Part shown: in pieces, positions 62,693 to 64,000 of the stretch
How positions within the stretch are numbered: position 1 is the first letter of the stretch
How the letters are laid out: every line of letters begins with the position of its first letter
Assembly: GCA_020633075.1 (NCBI GenBank)
Contig: JACKEI010000001.1
Location: 372,001-436,000 of the forward strand
Source of the DNA: Sandaracinaceae bacterium
GTDB taxonomy: Bacteria > Myxococcota_A > Polyangia > Polyangiales > Houyiibacteriaceae
Length of the DNA: 64,000 nucleotides
Reading direction: 5' to 3'
Program-made: the position numbers and the translations under genes
The notes under the pieces: model-generated
Database searches by the model: none
The model's input: only the letters and a program-made list of their open reading frames with translations
What the model was told of the DNA's origin: nothing

Positions 62693-64000
62693 CTACTCCA
62701 CGGCCGGCGCGTCGGCGTCTGCGTCGGCGTCCGCCGCGGCGTCCGCCTCGCTGCGCAGCTCCGTCAGCGTCTCGCCCAGCGCGTTGATGGCGTCGCCATA
62801 GTCCGCCCAGCGCCCCTCACGCTGGGCGCGCAGCGCGCGCTCGTAGAGCTGATGCGCCCGCACCCGCGCGTCGGGGCTGAGGTCGGGGAGCGGCGGCTCT
62901 TCGGCAGCGTCCGTGCCAGCCTCGATGAGCGCTCCCGTGGCGGGCGGCTCCACGGCGCTGGCCTGCGCACGCGGGGGGGCGCTGCTGCCGACCGGCGCTT
63001 CGCTGTCGGCTGCCCCCTCACCTCCGAAGAGGCGCTGGATGGCCAGGTCCAGCGTGGTCTCCATCACGATCTGGTTCTGATAGACCACGATCACCCGCTT
63101 GAGCTCGGGAATGCGGCCCGCCGGCCCGGAGCCTGGCGCGCGTGTGCCGCTGCCGTCGCGTGAGGAGCGCAGGTAGAGGGGCGCCACGTAGATGAGCGAC
63201 TCCTCGATGGGAATCACCAGCAGGGTCCCGAACAGCGCCTGCGAGCCCCGCTGGTCCCACAGCGACACCTGCCGCGAGATCTCCGCGTCTTGGTGGATGC
63301 GGTTCATGATCTGCTGCGGACCGAACACCAGCCGGTCGCGCGGGAGCTTGTACACCACCAGCTCGCCGCGGTGCTCCCCGTCGCTGCGGGCCACCATCCA
63401 CGCCGCCAGGTTCTCTTTGCGCTTGGGCGTGTAGGGCAGCATCAGGATGAACTCTTCACGCTCCTCCCCCGGCAAGCGCATGACGGTGTAGTAGGGCGCC
63501 ATGGCTTGCGCTGCGTCGGCGCGCGTGAGCTGCGGGATCTCCCACTGGTCCTCGCGGTTGTAGACCAGCTCCGGCTCGCTCATGTGGTACGTGGTGAACA
63601 CGCGGCTCTGGATACCGAACAGGTCCTCCGGGTAGCGCAGGTGCCGCTGCAGGTCCTCCGGCATGTCGCTCAGGTCCCGGAACAGCTCCGGAAAGATGTG
63701 CCGATACGTCGCGAGCAGCGGGTCGGCGTCGTCGTTGACGTAGAAGTCCACCGTGCCGTCGTACGCGTCGATGATGACCTTCACCGCGTTGCGCATGTAG
63801 TTGGTGCCGTCCGCCAGCGGCTGCGCGTAGGGGTAGCGCTCGCTGCGGGTGTAGGCGTCCAGGATCCACGCGAGCGAGCCGTTGTCGCGCACCACCATGT
63901 ACGGGTCGCTGTCGTACGTGAGGAAGGGCGCGATGCGCTCCGCCCGCTGGCGGATGTTCCGATAGAGCAGCACGCGGCTGTCTTCGGTGATGTCGTTGCT
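62693..64000 (-). CDS. UPF0182 membrane protein, C-terminal part
   Basis: The frame is open to the right edge, so only the last ~435 residues are visible. ITEDSRVLLYRNIRQRAERI and APFLTYDSDPYMVVRDNGSL, then DAYTRSERYPY, are the UPF0182 signature block of the large extracytoplasmic region. LFGTLLVIPIEESLIYVAPLYL is another conserved patch. The end is an Ala/Glu/Asp-rich tail. The N-terminal membrane spans lie outside the window. Function of the family is unknown. Confidence 0.85.
   Translation of the reverse strand, partial: SNDITEDSRVLLYRNIRQRAERIAPFLTYDSDPYMVVRDNGSLAWILDAYTRSERYPYAQPLADGTNYMRNAVKVIIDAYDGTVDFYVNDDADPLLATYRHIFPELFRDLSDMPEDLQRHLRYPEDLFGIQSRVFTTYHMSEPELVYNREDQWEIPQLTRADAAQAMAPYYTVMRLPGEEREEFILMLPYTPKRKENLAAWMVARSDGEHRGELVVYKLPRDRLVFGPQQIMNRIHQDAEISRQVSLWDQRGSQALFGTLLVIPIEESLIYVAPLYLRSSRDGSGTRAPGSGPAGRIPELKRVIVVYQNQIVMETTLDLAIQRLFGGEGAADSEAPVGSSAPPRAQASAVEPPATGALIEAGTDAAEEPPLPDLSPDARVRAHQLYERALRAQREGRWADYGDAINALGETLTELRSEADAAADADADADAPAVE

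Overview
The window is a GC-rich (roughly 70 percent by eye) bacterial chromosome segment. It most resembles Myxococcota, probably of the Polyangiales or Sandaracinus kind. The grounds are many Cys-rich secreted lipoproteins with animal-like repeat domains, an FG-GAP/CARDB lipoprotein, a soluble Ser/Thr kinase next to a TPR protein, DUF4388, DUF4404 and DUF1554 proteins, frequent GTG starts and dense gene packing. The assignment is inferred from gene content; no rRNA gene is present. The window holds one tRNA gene, no CRISPR array and no intact insertion sequence.

Layout. 0-6.4 kb: fabD, a giant surface lipoprotein, a DUF4388 protein, and a BolA plus CGFS-glutaredoxin pair. 6.5-14.5 kb: a Ser/Thr kinase divergent from a TPR protein and a CapA-like lipoprotein, then a protein with two cyclic-nucleotide domains, an NTF2-like protein and a subtilase with a membrane tail. 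14.5-15 kb is a gene-poor gap with a perfect 15-bp palindrome. 15-24.1 kb (minus strand): an acyl-CoA synthetase, then a two-gene unit of an HtpG-like ATPase and a 1902-residue partner that carries a degenerate Hsp90 core. 24.3-34.8 kb: a YwiC-like membrane protein, a cardiolipin synthase, a TldD-type protease, a cytochrome c maturation operon headed by a CcmF-CcmH fusion, and a lipoprotein plus beta-barrel pair. 34.9-35.6 kb: an HNH nuclease and tRNA-Gln(TTG).

35.6-48 kb is an accessory zone beside the tRNA. It has a possible integrase remnant, a DUF433/DUF5615 toxin-antitoxin pair, IS66 scraps, truncated ParE, AraC and hydrolase genes, and intact genes such as a lipoprotein methyltransferase, a FadL-like porin, an MJ1255-type glycosyltransferase and a VWA lipoprotein. 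49-55 kb is a compact Fe-S assembly operon: rrf2-sufB-sufC-sufD-sufS-sufT. 55-57 kb encodes an apparent LtrA-KirBac fusion. The rest holds an SDR enzyme, small lipoproteins, a TetR/fatty-acid-hydroxylase operon, a DUF1554 lipoprotein and, at the right edge, the C-terminal part of a UPF0182 protein.

Regulation. Many first-in-operon genes have a -10-like hexamer (TAnnnT) ending 5-7 nt before the start codon. In four cases there is also a TTGAC- or TTGCA-type -35 with a 17-nt spacer. Transcripts would then start at or beside the initiation codon, so leaderless mRNAs look common here. The most interesting candidates for undescribed biology are the paired Hsp90-like proteins and the LtrA-KirBac fusion.
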